A stretch of 64,000 nt of DNA from Serpula lacrymans var. lacrymans S7.9 (Eukaryota > Basidiomycota > Agaricomycetes > Boletales > Serpulaceae), in contig NW_006763295.1 in assembly GCF_000218685.1 (NCBI RefSeq), positions 1,534,430 through 1,598,429 of the forward strand, in the 5' to 3' direction. Positions 1 to 12,410 of the stretch are shown here, one piece after another. Within the stretch, counting starts at the first letter, position 1, and each line of letters starts with the position of its first letter. The notes under the pieces are model-generated. The model did no database searches. It was not told the origin of the DNA and was given only the letters and a program-made list of their open reading frames with translations. A program made the position numbers and the translations under genes.

Positions 1-1201
1 ACAATCCAAGAGCATTGGTGTTTACAGCGTCGCGTCCCGGAGGGATGCCCTTGGCATTATCAACACCTGCACCGTATACAGCGCGAAGAAGCTCCTTCGC
101 GGCGTTCTCATGTGTATCGTGTTCGGGGGTAGATACAGCTGACCTAGCAAGATCATGCTCGCATGCAGCAAGGAGAAGCATCGCGGGACGAAGGCTACTT
201 TCAGTGTTTCCGTCCGCTCTATTAGCTTCTATTAATGCCTTCACTATTGACCTCGCAGCACGGGATCTACCCGTCCGCCTGTAGCAAGCTCCTACAAGAA
301 AATAAGCACCCGGGTCAGCGTGCGTAACACTGAGAAGAATAAGTGGGACAGTTGGATCGTCGGGAAGAGTACGAAGAGGATACGTAAGAGGAACTCCATG
401 ATAAATAAGATGCAGTTCTGGCGATGAAGATTGAATTACGGAGGAATCAGGGGAAGTGTCAGAAGTTAGGGGGCCATGCGATGCGATGTCTGGGACCGGA
501 TGAGTAGGTTTATGTGAGGGAGGCGTAGCGGGAGGAAGGGAACAAGGGAATGGCAGAGATGAAACTGGAGTAGGTGGAAATGCTGATAAATATGACATGC
601 CGTACCCTTCGGTTGATTGAGAATGCTGGTGAGTTGAAATCTGAGCAGATTTGAGCGCTTCCAATAAAGAAGCTATGCTCTCTGGAGTTATCGAATCCAG
701 CGTAGTAACAGGAAACATTGCTGACGAGGTGGGAAGACGAAGACCATCAATACCTTTGCTTACATTGGTATTGGTAGATAGAGAAGACGAGCACGATGCG
801 GGTATATGCGCGCCGTTCGTCTTCCTTTTTGTGTATTCTTGTCGTTTTGCTGCAGAATCGAACTTGTATTGGGCAGCAGACGACTCTGTGCACTGGATAG
901 ACGCGTTTGCCTGTTGCTGTTGCTGCAGGCGACGCACTTTCTTACGCCGTGAATTACTGCTTGGACCACTAGGCAGAGCTCGGTCGTAAGTGTGATTGGG
1001 TTGCAATTCGCGTTTATACTGTGATTGGCGACTGCTGTACATTACGTTTTGGGAAGACGAGCACCATTTACGCTTTCCCGTTACCCGTCCCTCGCTGTCT
1101 ATAGGGGAAACGGCGGTGCATGCCCCTGATGGAGGGGCAGATGCGCAAGACGCGTTGAAGGAGTCAAAGGCATCTAACGCAAGACCAAGACCGATATTCA
1201 T
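1..1201 (-). CDS. Uncharacterised protein with a TPR-like segment, C-terminus off the window
   Basis: An uninterrupted minus-strand reading frame starts at an ATG at 1199-1201 (MNIGLGLALDAFDSF) and stays open for 400 codons to the left edge, so the 3' end is missing. No intron is needed. The first ~250 residues are low-complexity, rich in Ser, Pro, Thr and Gln, with a basic Gln-rich stretch (RRKKVRRLQQQQQ) around residue 85. The last ~100 residues look alpha-helical and resemble tetratricopeptide-type helices (GAYFLVGACYRRTGRSRAA, then LRPAMLLLAACEHDLA). I do not recognise a named family and the TPR reading is inference. The unbroken, biased frame with a good start makes a real gene very likely; function is unknown. 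Confidence 0.7.
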   Translation of the reverse strand, partial: MNIGLGLALDAFDSFNASCASAPPSGACTAVSPIDSEGRVTGKRKWCSSSQNVMYSSRQSQYKRELQPNHTYDRALPSGPSSNSRRKKVRRLQQQQQANASIQCTESSAAQYKFDSAAKRQEYTKRKTNGAHIPASCSSSLSTNTNVSKGIDGLRLPTSSAMFPVTTLDSITPESIASLLEALKSAQISTHQHSQSTEGYGMSYLSAFPPTPVSSLPFPCSLPPATPPSHKPTHPVPDIASHGPLTSDTSPDSSVIQSSSPELHLIYHGVPLTYPLRTLPDDPTVPLILLSVTHADPGAYFLVGACYRRTGRSRAARSIVKALIEANRADGNTESSLRPAMLLLAACEHDLARSAVSTPEHDTHENAAKELLRAVYGAGVDNAKGIPPGRDAVNTNALGL

Positions 1202-3049
1202 GCTAGTAGTATTGCTGTATGCGGGGTGAGAATGTTGTCTTGTTCGACGCCTTGATTTGTGATCCAGGATTAAGTATCAGAAATGCCACGCTGAAGATAA
1301 TTTCTGTTTGAGCCACTTGAAAAAGCAATAATTATACTTACAATGCGAATGTTGGCGTGCCAGATATGCACTACTTAGTGTAAGATTATCAATGTCGTCT
1401 ATTCATCAATAGTAGTGGATTTGAAGGTGGGCATTGACAAAGTTCGGGATCGGCCTCAGACTTTCCAGTGCCCCTGACCTTAACCCGAATGCCAGAGTCT
1501 AAGGCCACTTCTGATTCGTTCGAGGCCTGTAACAAGTCAAAGTCTAGTCTTCCCTAGCCATACCATCGGAAGAACTCTTGGTTATGGTGTGCAAAGCGGC
1601 GTGACCTGTCAATATTTTGGTGAATATTACGTGTCACTAGGAATTATGCCTATGAGACCACATACTATGGCTGGCGACATGACCCATGTATTTTGCCCTG
1701 TAAATGGATTCGAAGTATATCAGTGAATATGTTTGGATAACACAGTTGATATCTGATGAATTCGTTAGAATATGGACCAGTTCAATTTGAAATCAAGTTC
1801 CCGAGGGCTTGGCTAGGCTCAACGTCCAACAAAAGGCGGTTCCTGTCAATCAATCATTCATCTGTCGCATTCGAATGAACTTGGCGCCCGCGGAGCCGCC
1901 CAGCATAGCACTGATTGACATTCAGCAAGAATTGAAACCCGCTCCAGATTATCACTGGAAGTCACTGTAAGATTTATGCCATTGCCATCGCGGTCAAGAG
2001 AGAGCGGAGAAATAGTGAGATGATAAACTTAGACTTGGGTGATAAAAAGATGTGACCCGGGCACGGGCACAATGCGCAACGGCACCTAGCGCTCATGATC
2101 TATGCATGATCTGTCCCAGGCCCACTGCCAAGGCGCAGTGAAATTGGTCCTTTCAGGACTTCCCTTCTTGAAAGGCGAAAAAAAGGAACAGTGCCCAAGG
2201 TTGTGTGCGGGATTCAGATCCCAAAAATCATCTTCATCGATATTTTCCGTAGTACACCACAAGAATCAGTGAAGAAAGTGATACGAAGAAAGTGTAGTTG
2301 CCATCCGAGTCATGATCATAATACTTGAATCTGAATACTTGTCTGATCTCTGACTTCTTACGATTGAATTCGAAATGGACGTATAGCAACAAAGAAGAGC
2401 TGCGATCATTGTACTGTCACACTAATTTAAAGGGCACATAAGAAAAAACGGCACCTTGTCCGACGGTACACAGCTCGTTTCAGATTGATCCTCAAGCTCA
2501 AGCGCCATTGCTATCCATGATGCTACCTCTTGCAGAAGTCTCTCCGGCGCTCGAGCCAAAAGTTATGCTAGATGCGTATCGTGCGAAAAGGAATGTGGAG
2601 CTCTGGATGCTGCGAATGGTTGCATTGCCAACTGCTGCGACTAAACTCCAATTTTTATGCAACATTACGACAAAGGCTGAAACAAAGGCTGGCAACGTGA
2701 AGGCGAAATGGCACAGCAGAGACCACAGTATATTGAATTGAATATTCAGATTCCATCATTGTGCATAGTTGGAACTAAAGAAAGGAAGTCACAGGGTAGG
2801 GCATGAGAATAAGTGTGAATGGCACAGCCGATCAGTGCCGAGACTTGGTGTGGAGTAGCTGTCTAAATCGGGGGTGAGACCTCCGCGCATGCAGTGACGG
2901 GGATGATTAAGCCGGTCGCAACTACACAAATATAAGAGCCGTTGACTGCGCACCAAAACATTTCCTCCTCTTTGTTACTTTACTACCCTCACCAGTCTTT
3001 CTGCTAACTTTCAACCCTTTAAATTCAAGAAAATCAGTACTAACGAATT
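1202..3049. other. Intergenic region
   Basis: About 1.8 kb between two diverging genes. Small open frames near 2500-2740 exist on both strands but lack a convincing start, splice signals or a recognisable motif. Apart from the TATA-like box at 2931-2938 I see nothing supportable. Confidence 0.5.
2931..2938 (+). promoter_or_regulatory. TATA-like box of the GPI-protein gene
   Basis: The sequence tataagag lies 112 nt before the ATG at 3050 and is followed by a pyrimidine-rich stretch, as expected for a TATA box with a ~70-90 nt leader. Assignment rests on position and sequence only. Confidence 0.5.
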
Positions 3050-4003
3050 ATGTTCTTCGCATCCGCTCTTCTCATCGCAGGCGCTGGTCTCGCCTCTGCT
3101 CAATCGTGAGTACCTTCTGCATTGCACACCGCAGTTATAATAATGTATATTCGGTTATAGGTTGTCCTCGCAATGCCAGACTACCCTCACTCAACTCGCT
3201 ACTTCTTCAGATGCTAGTTGTTTGAACCCTCTCGGTCTTGCTGCCCTTGTGACTTCGAACTCTTCCTCAACGTCCATCATTCCCACCTTGAGCTCTTGGT
3301 TGACAACTACTTGTTCCTCGGCGGCTTGTACCAACCAGTCGCTTTCCAACATTGTCAGCAACGTCACAAGCGGGTGTGCTTCGGATTTGCAGAGCATTGG
3401 TGCATCGACAACCGACACCTCTGGTTTAATATCGGCTGTTCAGCAATATTACCCAACAGTCAGACAGGTTGCTTGCCTGCAAGAGTGAGTCTTATTTCTT
3501 CTATTTTGTGTTATTCTCTAACCAGTGATTGTCTGTAGCACATCTGCGAACGAAAACTGTGCTATTGAAACGCTCTACGCTATCCAGAACTCAACGACTA
3601 CGCTCTCTCTCACTAACATCGCCGGGTTGATTTCGAAGGTCATGAGTGGTCAGAGCTCTGGTATACCGTCCAACATCTCTTGCACCAGCTGTGCCAAGGC
3701 TGCATACGTGACCATTCAACAGTCGATGCCCGCCTTGATTTCAAGCAGTGTGTCGAGTGACGCTCAACAACAGTGCGGTGCTAACTTCACCAGTGAGTAA
3801 TTTCACGAGGGCTTAATTTGATTGAGATTCTAACTGGCACTACAGCTGGTGGGATGCCATCCAATATCAAGGAGACCGCTAGCAACTCTACGAGTACGAC
3901 TACCACAAGTGCAGCTACCACATTGTCAGTCGGTGGATACAGCATGGGTGCAGCCGTATCTGCGCTTATTGCGATCTCTTCCGTATTCACTTTCTTGGCT
4001 TAA
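3050..4003 (+). CDS. GPI-anchored, Cys-rich small secreted protein
   Basis: Four exons (3050-3105, 3161-3484, 3539-3792, 3846-4003) join in phase to 263 aa; introns begin gtgagt and end tag/cag. The protein opens with a signal peptide (MFFASALLIAGAGLASAQS). The mature part holds regularly spaced cysteines in repeated helical-looking blocks (CQTTLTQLA, SSWLTTTCSSAACTNQS, CTSCAKAAYVTIQQS). It ends in a Ser/Thr-rich stalk and a hydrophobic tail (GAAVSALIAISSVFTFLA), the usual signal for GPI anchoring. Such proteins are common in Agaricomycetes; the pattern recalls the DUF7729 family, but I could not check this. It should sit on the cell surface or wall. A role in wall structure or host/substrate contact would be guesswork. 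Confidence 0.88.
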
Positions 4004-4510
4004 ATACTTTGATGATATGTCCCATCATCGGGTTAGCTTTTGTGGATGGAAGGATGGGATAAAACATGAATGGGATGTGTAGAGCATGGACCTGAACTAT
4101 ACATTGGACATACTGATTTGGATGTTAGTAGTTACGATGTACTCATCATTATCTTAATGGACATTTTTTGTGTTTCTCTAATCCCATAAACTGCACTATT
4201 GTTGCAACAACGGCTTGTTTTGAGAGCCTTTTTCAACTTCCAAGTTCACAGACAACCAGCGGCCTTTGTATTTAAGAAATGCTTACGTGAGCGTTTCTCT
4301 TCGCAGTTGTCGGAGGCCTGAGGAATACATATAGTGAGACAGGATCAAGGATACCTGACCCTTCTCAGCATTGCCTGCGGATGTATACATGAATTGCAGA
4401 TTCGAAGATTCCTAGCGATATTGTCTACTAAACGCAGTCTGATATTGCCATAACACATAAAGGAAGTGCCGTTCGACCATATAAACATCATACACCCCCA
4501 CATCTCACCG
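4004..4510. other. Intergenic region
   Basis: About 500 bp holding the 3' UTR of the GPI-protein gene and the promoter and leader of the gelsolin-like gene. No additional feature seen. Confidence 0.5.
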
Positions 4511-7500
4511 ATGGAAACATCTGCTCGAAGTCCACGCTTTGATCTGCCACCTGCACCAGATGCTGAAAGCGGCTTGGCTGAATGGACAAGCCGCATCAAG
4601 GCTCTACAGCGCCAGGTGGATGCAGACGAGGAGGTCGAGCAACGTCGCCTGGAGGAGGAAATTGCCCGTTCACGGATGGCACGGATGAGGAGGAGCAGAG
4701 GTGGGAGAAGTGGCGATTTTGGACTAGGATTTTTATCTGGAACTGAGGCTGGTAAGTAGTTATGGTGCTATCCCGTAGCTTGGGGTGAACTAATACGCAT
4801 TTGTGTGGTTGGCATTGGGGGCTATTAGGCAGCAATCTGGGTACAGGGCAAGTAGCACCTGAAACATCTTCTCAAGGAAATGACAATGCGAGTGGTAAAG
4901 ACACGATAGATCATCGACTGGAGGCAATGCATACCCTTATAGGTGGTTCTGCCAAGGTTACCCCAGGCTTAAATTCGAGTCTGGCGGAAAATACTGGAAC
5001 TAACACAAAACCACCACCTTCACCTCTATTATCCACCTCTTCTAAATCTGCTATCACACCGTCTTCAGCTTCATCAGCTTTGCCACCACCAGTTTCTGCA
5101 TTCAGTGGTTCATCTTCTTCGGGGAAAACGTCGCAACTTTCTTCGAAGCCCCCACCCATGTCGCTCGCTGCCTTTATGGGTGGTTCTGCTACAGGACCTC
5201 GGTTAAATAGGCAAGCGCCTCAAGCGCAGCAGCTTGACCCAGACGATTTACGACACGGGCATGGGCGTGTACACCCTGTCTTTGGGCGTGGTGGTGTGGC
5301 AATGCCCGGGATGGTTGGTAGAGGGGGTGTGGCAGGGGCTGGAGCTAATGTTAAGAGTCCAGTACCAACAGTGGGTAGGGAGAGAGAGCGTACAATGAGT
5401 ACGTCTTCTGTGGCAAGACGATATGTCGAAAAACTAGAAGAGCAAGCTCAAACGCCAGTAAAGCCTGTAGGACTTGGAATTCGTGAGCGGCGGATCAGCA
5501 CACCGGGCAGTATAAGCTCAGAAAGGTCACCGATACGGAGCGTATTTGGAGAGATGGCGGTTGTGCAGGAAGCATCACCCCAAAGAAAGGTCGCTGATAC
5601 TCCTCCACTTACATCACGACCGGTACCAGAGCCAGTCGCGAGTGAGGTCCGAGCAAAGACGCCCGTTACAGGGAATGCTCGTGCCAATACCCCAAGTACA
5701 GATACACGTTCCATGACTCCAATGTTGGGTTCTCGTTCCAAAACCCCCGTAGAGGGAAATCGTGCTAGAACACCTGTCATGGACGCTCGGTCCAAGACTC
5801 CAGTGCTAGAGCCTCGTGTTAAGACACCAGTAGAAAGCAATCGCGCGAAGACACCAGTTCATATGGGCCGACCTCAATCCACTCGAAGCTTGAACACCCC
5901 TCCTTCGAGTCCTCCTCCTACGACCCCGTCACGAGGGACTCGTCAGCCTATGTCTACCATCACAGTAACATCTCCACCCAAGTCCCCCATACCAATACAA
6001 GGCACAGGCTCCGCCTTTTCGCGTCCTGTCCATGCTTCCCCCCAGCCTCAGCGAACTTCTGCTGCGTTCCTCCGTCCACCTCAGACTGCTTCAGGGAAAG
6101 ACCCGACGCCGAGTATTAGTCGTCTACAGGGCCGGGGTTTTGTACAGAGCGTTGTACAAGCGAGTGGGAGGCGTGAAGCGGAAGCTTACAACCCTGCGGA
6201 TGTCAAAGCGGGGGAGTCTAAAGAGAAGGGTGCGCGGAGAGCGTCTGTGTTGGATAGATGGCAGCCTAACTCAGCTGCAGGCGGTAGTCCTCTGGGAGCA
6301 AGCAACGCGTCACCTCCTATGTCTCCCAGACCGCCTGCGTTAAAGAAATCTCGTACTATTGGCTCTACACCGGCGAGTACACCGCCGCCCGCGAGCCCAC
6401 AAAGTCATGAGATACCTATGGTCAAGTCTCATGAGACGGGGAGGTCATTAAAAAGTACTGCATCACTCCCATCGATGACTCAGACACCATTTCAACAAAG
6501 TGGTCCTTTACCCATTGTGGCGGACGCTGCACAGACTACGAATAAAGGGAGTAACGGTCTTGGTTCCGGAAGTACTATGATATCTTATATCAAGCCAACG
6601 AAGACGGGAGACGAACCAGTATTGCCCGAAGTGACGAAAGCTGAAGTGGATGAACTAGGCATACGAAGTGGTGGAAGTGCCTCTCACAGTAATAGTGAAG
6701 AAACTACTGCAGTAGACGCAGGAGGAGGAGTAGTGCCAGTAAGAAGGAGCAAGTCATCAGACAGGTCTTCTTCACCTTTGGTATCCCCTGGCAAGCCTTT
6801 AAGTCATGTGCGTGCTTTTTGGCAAAACTCGCAGAGTGGCAATTAGTTGATGGGTTTTTTTGCTTTTGCACTTTCTGACTTTGCCTTGGGGGCGTTGTTT
6901 TGTACATTTTCTGTTGCTTGTTGGCGGATGTTGTTGTTGCCCCAATTTGATTTTCATTTCATTCCTTTCTGGATCTATTATTGTGCCGTTCTCCTTGCGG
7001 GAAATTCTCTCGCATGTGGCCTTTTGTTCATTTGATTGACAGCCAACGAAGAGCAGAGCTAGAAAGCCTCAAAAAACTAAAGTCGCAAGCGCACAAGGAG
7101 AAGTTGAGGCTCCTCATGTTCCGACAACAGAGCCATCTACTATCAACGCAACGTCTCTGACCGTGTCTCAGAATAAAGTAAGTATTCAAGCGGAAAATCC
7201 AGCTCCTTCACCGTCTTCTTCACCCAATGTTACCCATCCTGGGCAAGATTTACCTCACGTGCAATTCGAGCCAGAAACGGTGATTTCAGCTACTCCCTCT
7301 CAAGAGCCACCCTTGGCGAATCCCGGCAAAGTCACTGATCGATGGGCTGGACAGATCCTGATCGGCGTAAAGCCTGTCCAGGCGCTTCCGCGCTCGTCCT
7401 ACAACAATCAACAAAGCGATGGCAGGATGGGACTAGGAATAGGGATGGCAAGTCGACATGCGCTGCCTGGCCTTACTACTACTACTACCTCTCCTATGAC

Positions 7501-9693
7501 TTCCGTCGTGCAAAATCTACAGTCACAATTGAAGGAGAAGGTGCAGAAAGAAGAAAAGCCTGCGCCATCGCCGACGCGACACAATCGGATTCCTAGTACC
7601 GGGAATCGTGCGCGAGTGATGGACGTTGCGCAGGCTTTGACCGAACATCATGCTGAAGACTCGCCGTTGCCTTCCCCAGTTTCCTCCCCACAACCCCAGC
7701 CTCAAATCGACGATGCTGTACAGCAGTACGGGGCCGGAGTTAGGCTTCGTTCAAGAAACATCACACCTCCTAGTGTACTCGCAGAGAAAAGGAGGTCGAG
7801 TTATGAAAAGTACTCTGCAATAGCCATGCCCGCATTGAAAGAGGAGAAAACACCCGTGTCATCACCTGCAGGGACGCTCTCAAAGGCTTCGCCGGTAGAA
7901 CAAACGGTGCTCGGCCAGGTGGAAATGAGCGAAAGCCCAAATGAAAGCTTACGTGCAGAGACTAATCCATTACAAGGAAGGGTTTTGGCAAGCACAGTGG
8001 AAGAGGTCGAAGTAGTACATTTTGGTGAGTGTGTTTCCTAGCTTAGAACCCAATATTAGCATTGAATATATTACTCCGTAGATCATGCCGATGAACCTCT
8101 ACCAACTGTAGATGTAAGCGCCCTCCTCCAAGTCGAAGCAACTATTTTTACGCCTAATCCCGACCTACGTACTGTCTCTATGGAGGTTATGTCGGTTATA
8201 GGCAACACAGCCACTGTCATTCAGCGAGATACTGATATATTCTATGACACTGAAGTTTTGGCTGTCATACAGCGCTTGAAATCAAAAGAGAGTGGTCTGG
8301 TTACATCGACAGTGTGGGGGTGGTGCGGGAATAAATGCCATTGCGGGGATCGCGAGGAGAAAAAGTTGATAGATCTTGCAAAAAGATATGGGACAAGTTT
8401 GGTGGGCTCCAGCTTGACGTTCTATTATAGCTGTAAAACTAATGAAGACATGCGGCATTGCAGGTGACTATTCACCAACTTCATGAACCCCAAGAACTGG
8501 TACACGCTCTTGGAGGAAAATTGGCTATACGACAGGCAGGTTCAATATTGGCATGACTAGACTTCTGCTCATGCAAGCATCTAGGGCACTCGACTGCATT
8601 GGTCGTCAGATAATACTGCGATGCACGTTGTACGATCTGCTAGAGGTCTGATCATGATAGACGAGGTTGACCTGGTAAGAGTCACGGTATTGATTTAGTC
8701 TTCAATACTAATCTAGCTCCTATCATAGAATTTGAAAAGCTTATGTTCAGGTTTCAGTTTTTGCCTAACGGTTCTGGACAATATTTATGTGTGGTATGGG
8801 CGTGGCTCAAGGGCTGATGAGCGTAAAGCAGCTATGGAATATGCCCAAAGGTTCGCCGCCAAAGGTTCCACAGTGATCGAGCTTTCAGAAGGAGAAGGAG
8901 ATAAAAAGGACGAAATGTTTTGGATGATACTAGGCGATGGAGATTATGCTCAGGCTGATTACTGGAAATGGAGGTCTAGCTCACTTACAGAAGAATGCAG
9001 ATGCTGGAAAGTGGACATTGGGAACACCGATAGTGTGGTAAATGTCAACTATCGTGTCTTGATATCAGCATGGCTCACTGAATAACACTATGTAGATTTG
9101 TCCAGTGCCTTCGCTATCAAGCGAGATTCTACCTCAGGAAGCGGTGTACATCATGGATTGCATTTGGGAATTCTTCGTATTGGTCGGAAGGGAGGCTCGT
9201 GCGAAGCGACAGGATATCAAGCTTGCTATAAACACTGCAATGGTGCCTACATTCATCCACTCTCATTTTATTCGAAGCTTGACGTGTTATCATCTAAATA
9301 GGATATGTCGAGTCACATTGCTGCATCAAAACCTTTTACTCCCCCTATTCATGTTTTAGTTATACCCACCCAGCTTCCTTTGGATCTTCAAATCGCTTTT
9401 CGTGATATCAGTGAAAATACGCTGGTAAGTCGAGAGTAGAATGACCAGTTGTCGCCTTGCTCAAATCAGTCACAGAACAGCAGTCATGTTCCTGATCACA
9501 TGAATATATTGTCGACTACCGACGCCATTGAACATGTACGTCAAAATTTTGCTTTGCTACTACAATACTTAACTTACATTCTCATCTCTCTCACTCTCTT
9601 TTTCAGCTTTGCAGATCGTCTTGGGAGAAATCTGCCTTGAAAGATCACACCATGCTCCCTCTTGGCCTGGACTCATTTCATATACCCGATTAG
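4511..9693 (+). CDS. Large gelsolin/villin-like protein with disordered N-terminal half
   Basis: Eleven exons: 4511-4751, 4829-6807, 7043-8024, 8082-8401, 8464-8535, 8585-8674, 8729-9037, 9096-9242, 9302-9424, 9476-9535, 9607-9693; 1469 aa. The start is the ATG at 4511; an upstream GTG in frame was rejected. Residues 1-~110 are charged and coiled-coil-like, as in the fungal DUF4045 group. Residues ~110-1050 are disordered, Ser/Pro/Thr-rich, with eight ~9-residue TP repeats at 5653-5871. The C-terminal ~400 residues carry gelsolin-like repeats (FYDTEVLAVIQRLKSKESG, then VYVWYGRGS-type NIYVWYGRGSRADERKAA, then CIWEFFVLVGREARAKRQD) and end LPLGLDSFHIPD. Gelsolin repeats bind actin filaments or Ca2+; an actin-regulating role in cytoplasm is inferred. 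The intron at 8536-8584 uses a GC donor. Confidence 0.85.
5653..5871 (+). repeat. Eight tandem ~9-residue TP repeats inside the gelsolin-like protein
   Basis: Residues ~356-428 form eight consecutive units close to xKTPVxxxR (for example SKTPVEGNR, ARTPVMDAR, SKTPVLEPR, VKTPVESNR). The first unit is 10 residues and the others 9. Every unit keeps Thr-Pro and a terminal Arg while the middle varies. The DNA units differ at many positions, so the array is old or under protein-level selection. Thr-Pro is the minimal site for CDK and MAP kinases; phosphorylation is inference. Confidence 0.85.
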
Positions 9694-10703
9694 CCTGATA
9701 GTATTTCAACATATAGTCTTGAAATATAAAGAGATTTCCGTTGGAGCTTCAGTTTTAAATTATAATTTCTTCGGTTGATCTTTATCGGCGATTCGAAAAT
9801 TCAAGAGAAGACCAATTGTTTCCGGAGACTCGCAGAACCAGGGGAGGCATCAAAGCTGCAATTCTCTGGAGAAACATGGATGAATTGATGAAGTTGGATC
9901 CCAAGTTGCATTTCGCAAATTGGTAAATCGTCAGGTCCTGCACAGTAGACTAGTACTTTCGTGATCGCCAGGTGTAATTTTGTACAAATGCAACCTAAAC
10001 CCCTTTGTTGGAAGCACCAAGTGATTACATTACCTAAGCACCCATTATTGCTCGCCTTCGCCCAGCAACCTGTGTGTCATAACCATCATGGTCACATTGT
10101 TGCATCCATGTGCTGAACGGAACACGTACGGCAACTGGCATTGAGTTTAGCTTCTGTTGTTTCCTTTATCCTTCCCATTATCATCATACCAGCGCTCGGA
10201 TTCAATACCCTTTGCCATTCAAACAACAGGCCCGGGGCTTTTTCTTATTCTCAGGCTGGATCGAGCTACTGTCTCTTTGAGTTGTCGAAGATTGGTTACC
10301 ATGTGGTGAGTTATTTCATCAGAAAACCCCTAATCTAACGAATCACGCGCCTCAGTTTACGACCCAGACTAACGTACAGTTCCATTTGTTAGACACTACG
10401 ATTACCTGTCTCACAACTACTCTTGCTTTACTGGCATGGAATCCATGAATGTCTCAATCATGAATCGCACGCATGGAACACATGCATATAGGAGCTCTCT
10501 CCGATTTAGCGGCATTTTCGCTCTTGCCTAGACTTCTTTCAGAATTCTACATCATTCCGGCCGGTCAGCTGCTTGCATGAACGTGACGAAACTTGCCGCC
10601 GCAGAGAAAGGAACATGAACCAGCTGTCTTTGTCCTGAATGTATATAAAAATACACCAAGAATAGTTGAGAGGACTATCCGACTCGTCCCTTTCTTTCTC
10701 GCA
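9694..10703. other. Intergenic region
   Basis: About 1 kb between two tandem plus-strand genes. It contains the TATA box at 10642-10649; otherwise no coding frame or motif I can support. Confidence 0.5.
10642..10649 (+). promoter_or_regulatory. TATA box of the GH17-type gene
   Basis: tatataaa lies 62 nt before the ATG at 10704, a normal distance for a fungal TATA-driven gene with a short leader. Confidence 0.55.
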
Positions 10704-12081
10704 ATGTTGAAACTACCGCTTTTTGTCTTGCTCAACGCACTCACTGTATTTTATTTCGGTTGGGCGTCTTCCGTAGCTATCGAACTCCCAAGGGATATAT
10801 CGAGTCTTGATTATTGCTTTCCTGCTTTGGACTTCCAAACGCCGTTACTTGTCGATGGTCTTGATCCTAACAACTGGTGGTGCGATCCATCGACTGAATA
10901 TGCGTTTGTTGGATTCAGCTACGAGGTCACTGCATGTAAGCCTTGGTTACACGTTGATTTTGCCCTCACTGATGATGCTTCTTACAGGCCAAAGCCTTGC
11001 TCAGCTGATATTGGAATTCGGGGATATTCGGCACCACTTTAACTCGAGATATGTTCGCCTATACGGGGCATGCGACCGGCAAGGATTTTAGTGGGTTGAT
11101 TCGTTGATCTTACCTTAGAGGCTCAAATGGAAAGCGCTTGTTCACAGTGATGACATTATTGAAGCTGCTTGGGTGAACACTCTCGGTGTACATGCTCTGA
11201 TCTGGGTGATTCTATTCTTCTTCCAGCCTGCTCTAGTGCTTGTAGCTAATATATAATCGATTAGTTTGGTTTTGATGGCACTGATCAGTGGATTGGTCGA
11301 CGGGATACTCTATTCGCGACCCTTCATTCGAATCCAAGAGCTAGATTCGTTACACGAGGAGTCCAATTTGGCTCTGAACCACTTTATGATAATGTGCTGC
11401 CACACGCCGAGCTTGCTGCTCAGGTCATCGCAGCGAAAGCCAATTTATCGGATCTCAACATCCCAGTCACCGTCAGCGAGTTGGCTTATGGATATCAGGA
11501 GAGGGGTGGAGCGCAAGATGTGCTTAATGCTTTGGATTATATCAACATTCACATGTTACCCTTTTTCGATCAGACTGCATCTATCGGTGAACAAAATTAT
11601 CTTGTCTGCTTGTCTCAATTCATTGTAACACTCAAGAATCCCTAGCAAACGCGTCGTGGCCGCTTGTTGAAACTGATCTGAACTGGTTCATTTCTCATGG
11701 AAATGGGAAGAAAATGTATTTTGACGAGGTATTTCATATCAGTTTTTTCCACGATTTAACTTTAAATAAATCACATTCTGTGCTAGAACGGATGGCCGTC
11801 CGTCACGTCACCTAGTGTCCAGCCCAATAGCCCTTTGGCAGTTGCTAATGTACAAAACGAACATGTTAGTTTTGTCTCACCTTTACTCCCAACGAAGCTT
11901 ATCGGTCTGTCAGGATTATTTTGCCCTCCTGGACAGCAAATGTGAAACACTCAAGCAAGTCGTGGACGGGGGTATCGGTTGGTTCGCACACATCTATTCG
12001 GATAATCAAGAACCTGGTTACGGGATATACGATACGCAAGGGAATATGAAATTCCACTTCCAACCGCGCACGCACTGTTAG
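10704..12081 (+). CDS. Secreted GH17-type glycoside hydrolase (putative beta-1,3-glucanase)
   Basis: Seven exons (10704-10935, 10988-11090, 11148-11205, 11265-11586, 11646-11728, 11787-11864, 11914-12081) give 347 aa in one frame. The N-terminus is a signal peptide (MLKLPLFVLLNALTVFYFG). The core shows the clan-A barrel signatures of fungal GH17-like proteins: SRYVRLYGACD, HALIWFGFDG, FGSEPLYDNV (candidate acid/base Glu), a central SELAYGY strand, and YFDENGWPSVTSP (nucleophile Glu in the ENGWPS motif). It ends WFAHIYSDNQEPGYGI. GH17 enzymes hydrolyse or transglycosylate beta-1,3-glucan in the cell wall. The exact substrate is not deducible. Length and motifs match complete fungal homologues, so the gene looks intact. 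Confidence 0.88.
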
Positions 12082-12410
12082 TAAAAATAGTCCATTTCTC
12101 TGTACCAGGATCCCAACTCAACGCGAGCGATCGGTAAATCTGTTTAAACTATTGGGTGAATGATTTATTATACCATGGGGTCATCTCGATTTTCTATACT
12201 ATCTACACTAGTCATTGCATCATGTTTCTCAATGTATATTATGTCCCATTGACAACAATAAATACACGACAAGCAGGTATAAAAAATCAGGAGGTTTGAC
12301 ATAATACGTCGTAAATAATAACTCGCTGTGTGTTTGCAGATTCTTATTATTGAGAATAAATACAGTAAAGTAGCAGAGGGAATATACAAAAGTAATAATG
12401 AAGAGTGGAT
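12082..12410. other. Convergent intergenic spacer
   Basis: 329 bp, A/T-rich, between the stop codons of the GH17-type gene and NSE4. It should hold both 3' UTRs; nothing else seen. Confidence 0.55.

Noticed and set aside
2498..2741. Overlapping frames on both strands near 2.5-2.7 kb
   Set aside because: Short, no signal peptide, domain or consistent splice sites; the plus-strand one has no upstream promoter features.
5448..5840. Minus-strand repetitive frame (SVLGVLAR-like repeats)
   Set aside because: It is the antisense shadow of the TP-repeat array in the gelsolin-like gene.
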